This document shows positions 32,867-33,447 of a stretch of DNA of 33,447 bases, one piece after another. The position numbers were made by a program, and so were the translations under genes. Every line of letters starts with the position of its first letter. Positions within the stretch are counted from its first letter, which is position 1. The notes beneath the pieces are model-generated. The model was not told the DNA's origin and did no database searches. It was given only the letters and a program-made list of their open reading frames with translations. Source of the stretch: JAJYIW01 sp036787065 (GTDB lineage Bacteria > Chloroflexota > Anaerolineae > Anaerolineales > Anaerolineaceae); assembly GCA_036787065.1 (NCBI GenBank), contig DAIQPZ010000010.1, positions 1 to 33,447 on the forward strand, read 5' to 3'.

Positions 32867-33260
32867 GCTCACCTTCTGCTGCATTGTTATCGTTGATAAG
32901 TGAGTCCACTGCTGTTTTGTGGGCAAGGTAAAAAGACAGAGACTCTTTCACTGCCAATTGTGGCAAATCGTATTGTTTTGCGATTTCGGCTACTGATTCA
33001 TTCCAACGATGAAAGGCAATCACAATTGTCTGAACTCTTATTCCCTTACTTCGGATAATCGGCACAAGCTGGTTCTCGGTATCTAATTTGTATGCGATAG
33101 ATGGAAAGTTGGGGTCGTCCAGTTTTCCTTTCAACGTAGTAACCTTTTCGGCCAAAGACCAAAGAATCAATTGATTGAGAGAAATGCCCTGTTGTTTCGC
33201 CACCTGTTCAGCATCTCGTTTTAAATCCACAGGTAAATTCAACGAATATCGACCGCTCAT
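32859..33260 (-). CDS. Antitoxin: RHH-like domain fused to DUF433
   Basis: A 133-residue protein. Residues 1-45 (RYSLNLPVDLKRDAEQVAKQ... then SLNQLILWSLAEKV) fit a ribbon-helix-helix DNA-binding domain. Residues about 55-125 fit DUF433, with IIRSKGIRVQTIVIAFHRWNESVAEIAKQY, a small HTH-like domain that accompanies DUF5615 toxins. It probably neutralises the downstream toxin and represses its own promoter. ATG at 33260 is chosen because GGAGG lies five bases upstream; the earlier in-frame ATG overlaps that ribosome site. A near-consensus promoter and a palindrome lie just upstream. Confidence 0.82.
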   Translation of the reverse strand: MSGRYSLNLPVDLKRDAEQVAKQQGISLNQLILWSLAEKVTTLKGKLDDPNFPSIAYKLDTENQLVPIIRSKGIRVQTIVIAFHRWNESVAEIAKQYDLPQLAVKESLSFYLAHKTAVDSLINDNNAAEGEHV

Positions 33261-33276
33261 ATGCTCCTCCATAATG

Positions 33277-33292
33277 ATGTGCTATATCACAT
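33277..33292. promoter_or_regulatory. Palindromic operator candidate of the toxin-antitoxin pair
   Basis: ATGTGCTATATCACAT has perfect five-base arms ATGTG/CACAT around CTATAT. It lies between the -10 box and the antitoxin start, the usual place for autoregulation by a ribbon-helix-helix antitoxin. Confidence 0.55.
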
Positions 33293-33295
33293 AAT

Positions 33296-33323
33296 ATAAT
33301 ACATCGTTTACCAGACATGTCAA
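33296..33323 (-). promoter_or_regulatory. Promoter of the toxin-antitoxin operon
   Basis: On the minus strand TTGACA (33323-33318) is followed after 16 bases by TATTAT (33301-33296), within an A/T-rich run. It is about 36 bases upstream of the antitoxin ATG. Confidence 0.65.
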
Positions 33324-33341
33324 CGATAAAATCGGCTCTCT

Positions 33342-33369
33342 GGGTATTTACCACGGCAAATCCCAAAGA
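33342..33369. repeat. Hairpin repeat family C, shortened copy
   Basis: GGGTATTTACCACGGCAAATCCCAAAGAC-like sequence shares CCACGGCAAATCCC and the following AAGA with the copy at 16986-17026 but lacks most of the left arm. It lies between the toxin-antitoxin promoter and the family A element at the window edge. Confidence 0.5.
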
Positions 33370-33396
33370 CCCATAAAATCTGCTTGAAGATTTTTT

Positions 33397-33447
33397 GTAA
33401 CTGCTCAGGCATATGAGAGAAAGCCCCGAATTTGAGGTAATTGCGGG
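33397..33447 (-). repeat. 111-bp palindromic element, family A, copy cut by window end
   Basis: Begins GTAACTGCTCAGGC, the exact complement of the right terminus at 28-41, and reaches CCCCGAATTTGAGGTAATTGCGGG. The distance from terminus to the inner arm (41 bases to GAGG) equals that in copy 3 read on the other strand. About half the element is visible. Confidence 0.85.

Noticed and set aside
1..33447. CRISPR arrays, rRNA and tRNA genes
   Set aside because: No regularly spaced direct repeats, rRNA motifs or convincing cloverleaf with acceptor and TpsiC arms were found in the intergenic stretches.

Overview
The window reads as a chromosomal contig from an anaerobic bacterium of about 50% GC, most likely a Chloroflexota of the Anaerolineae type. 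That placement is an inference from overall gene character: no rRNA or tRNA is present to confirm it. SelB, hydrogenase-4/complex-I-like membrane subunits and a fermentative purine/ureide cluster fit an anaerobe. A scaffold gap of 100 N lies at 30363-30462.

Layout. Positions 70-1870 (+) hold a stand-alone response-regulator receiver, a small zinc-ribbon protein and a zinc-dependent alcohol dehydrogenase. Positions 1987-9439 (-) are housekeeping: CCA-adding enzyme, hypoxanthine phosphoribosyltransferase, thymidine kinase, an L31 protein fused to an RNA polymerase alpha-CTD-like domain, L27, L21, SelB and a coiled-coil protein bracketed by two inverted 111-bp repeat elements. Positions 9633-13290 (-) are three translationally coupled membrane subunits resembling complex I/hydrogenase-4 antiporter-like and HyfE/NuoK-like proteins, with no redox partner nearby.

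From 13348 to 30311 almost everything is on the minus strand and much of it fits nitrogen-heterocycle and ureide catabolism: a hydantoinase/dihydropyrimidinase, a coupled protein of unknown function, a fold-type-II PLP enzyme, a BMP-type ABC importer (SBP, ATPase, two permeases), a carbamate kinase, a YgeW-type knotted carbamoyltransferase, a PyrB-like carbamoyltransferase whose aspartate-binding residues are altered, a GntR/UTRA regulator and an 8-oxoguanine-deaminase-like amidohydrolase. A glycosyltransferase and threonine synthase lie among them. Working model: imported purine or ureide is deaminated and ring-opened, the carbamoyl group is transferred to phosphate by one or both catabolic carbamoyltransferases, and carbamate kinase makes ATP. 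A palindromic operator overlapping the promoter of the deaminase gene suggests control by the GntR protein.

Positions 30600-33272 contain a promoter-RNA-terminator unit in front of a true ornithine carbamoyltransferase gene, a peroxiredoxin, and a DUF5615 toxin / RHH-DUF433 antitoxin pair.

Dispersed repeats stand out. There are three full 111-bp palindromic elements ending in GTAAC-like inverted repeats, plus a cut copy at the right edge and a remnant at the left edge. A second hairpin family built on TTTGGGGTATGCG, a third hairpin pair, and a 116-bp ATTGCGAG-type element are also present.
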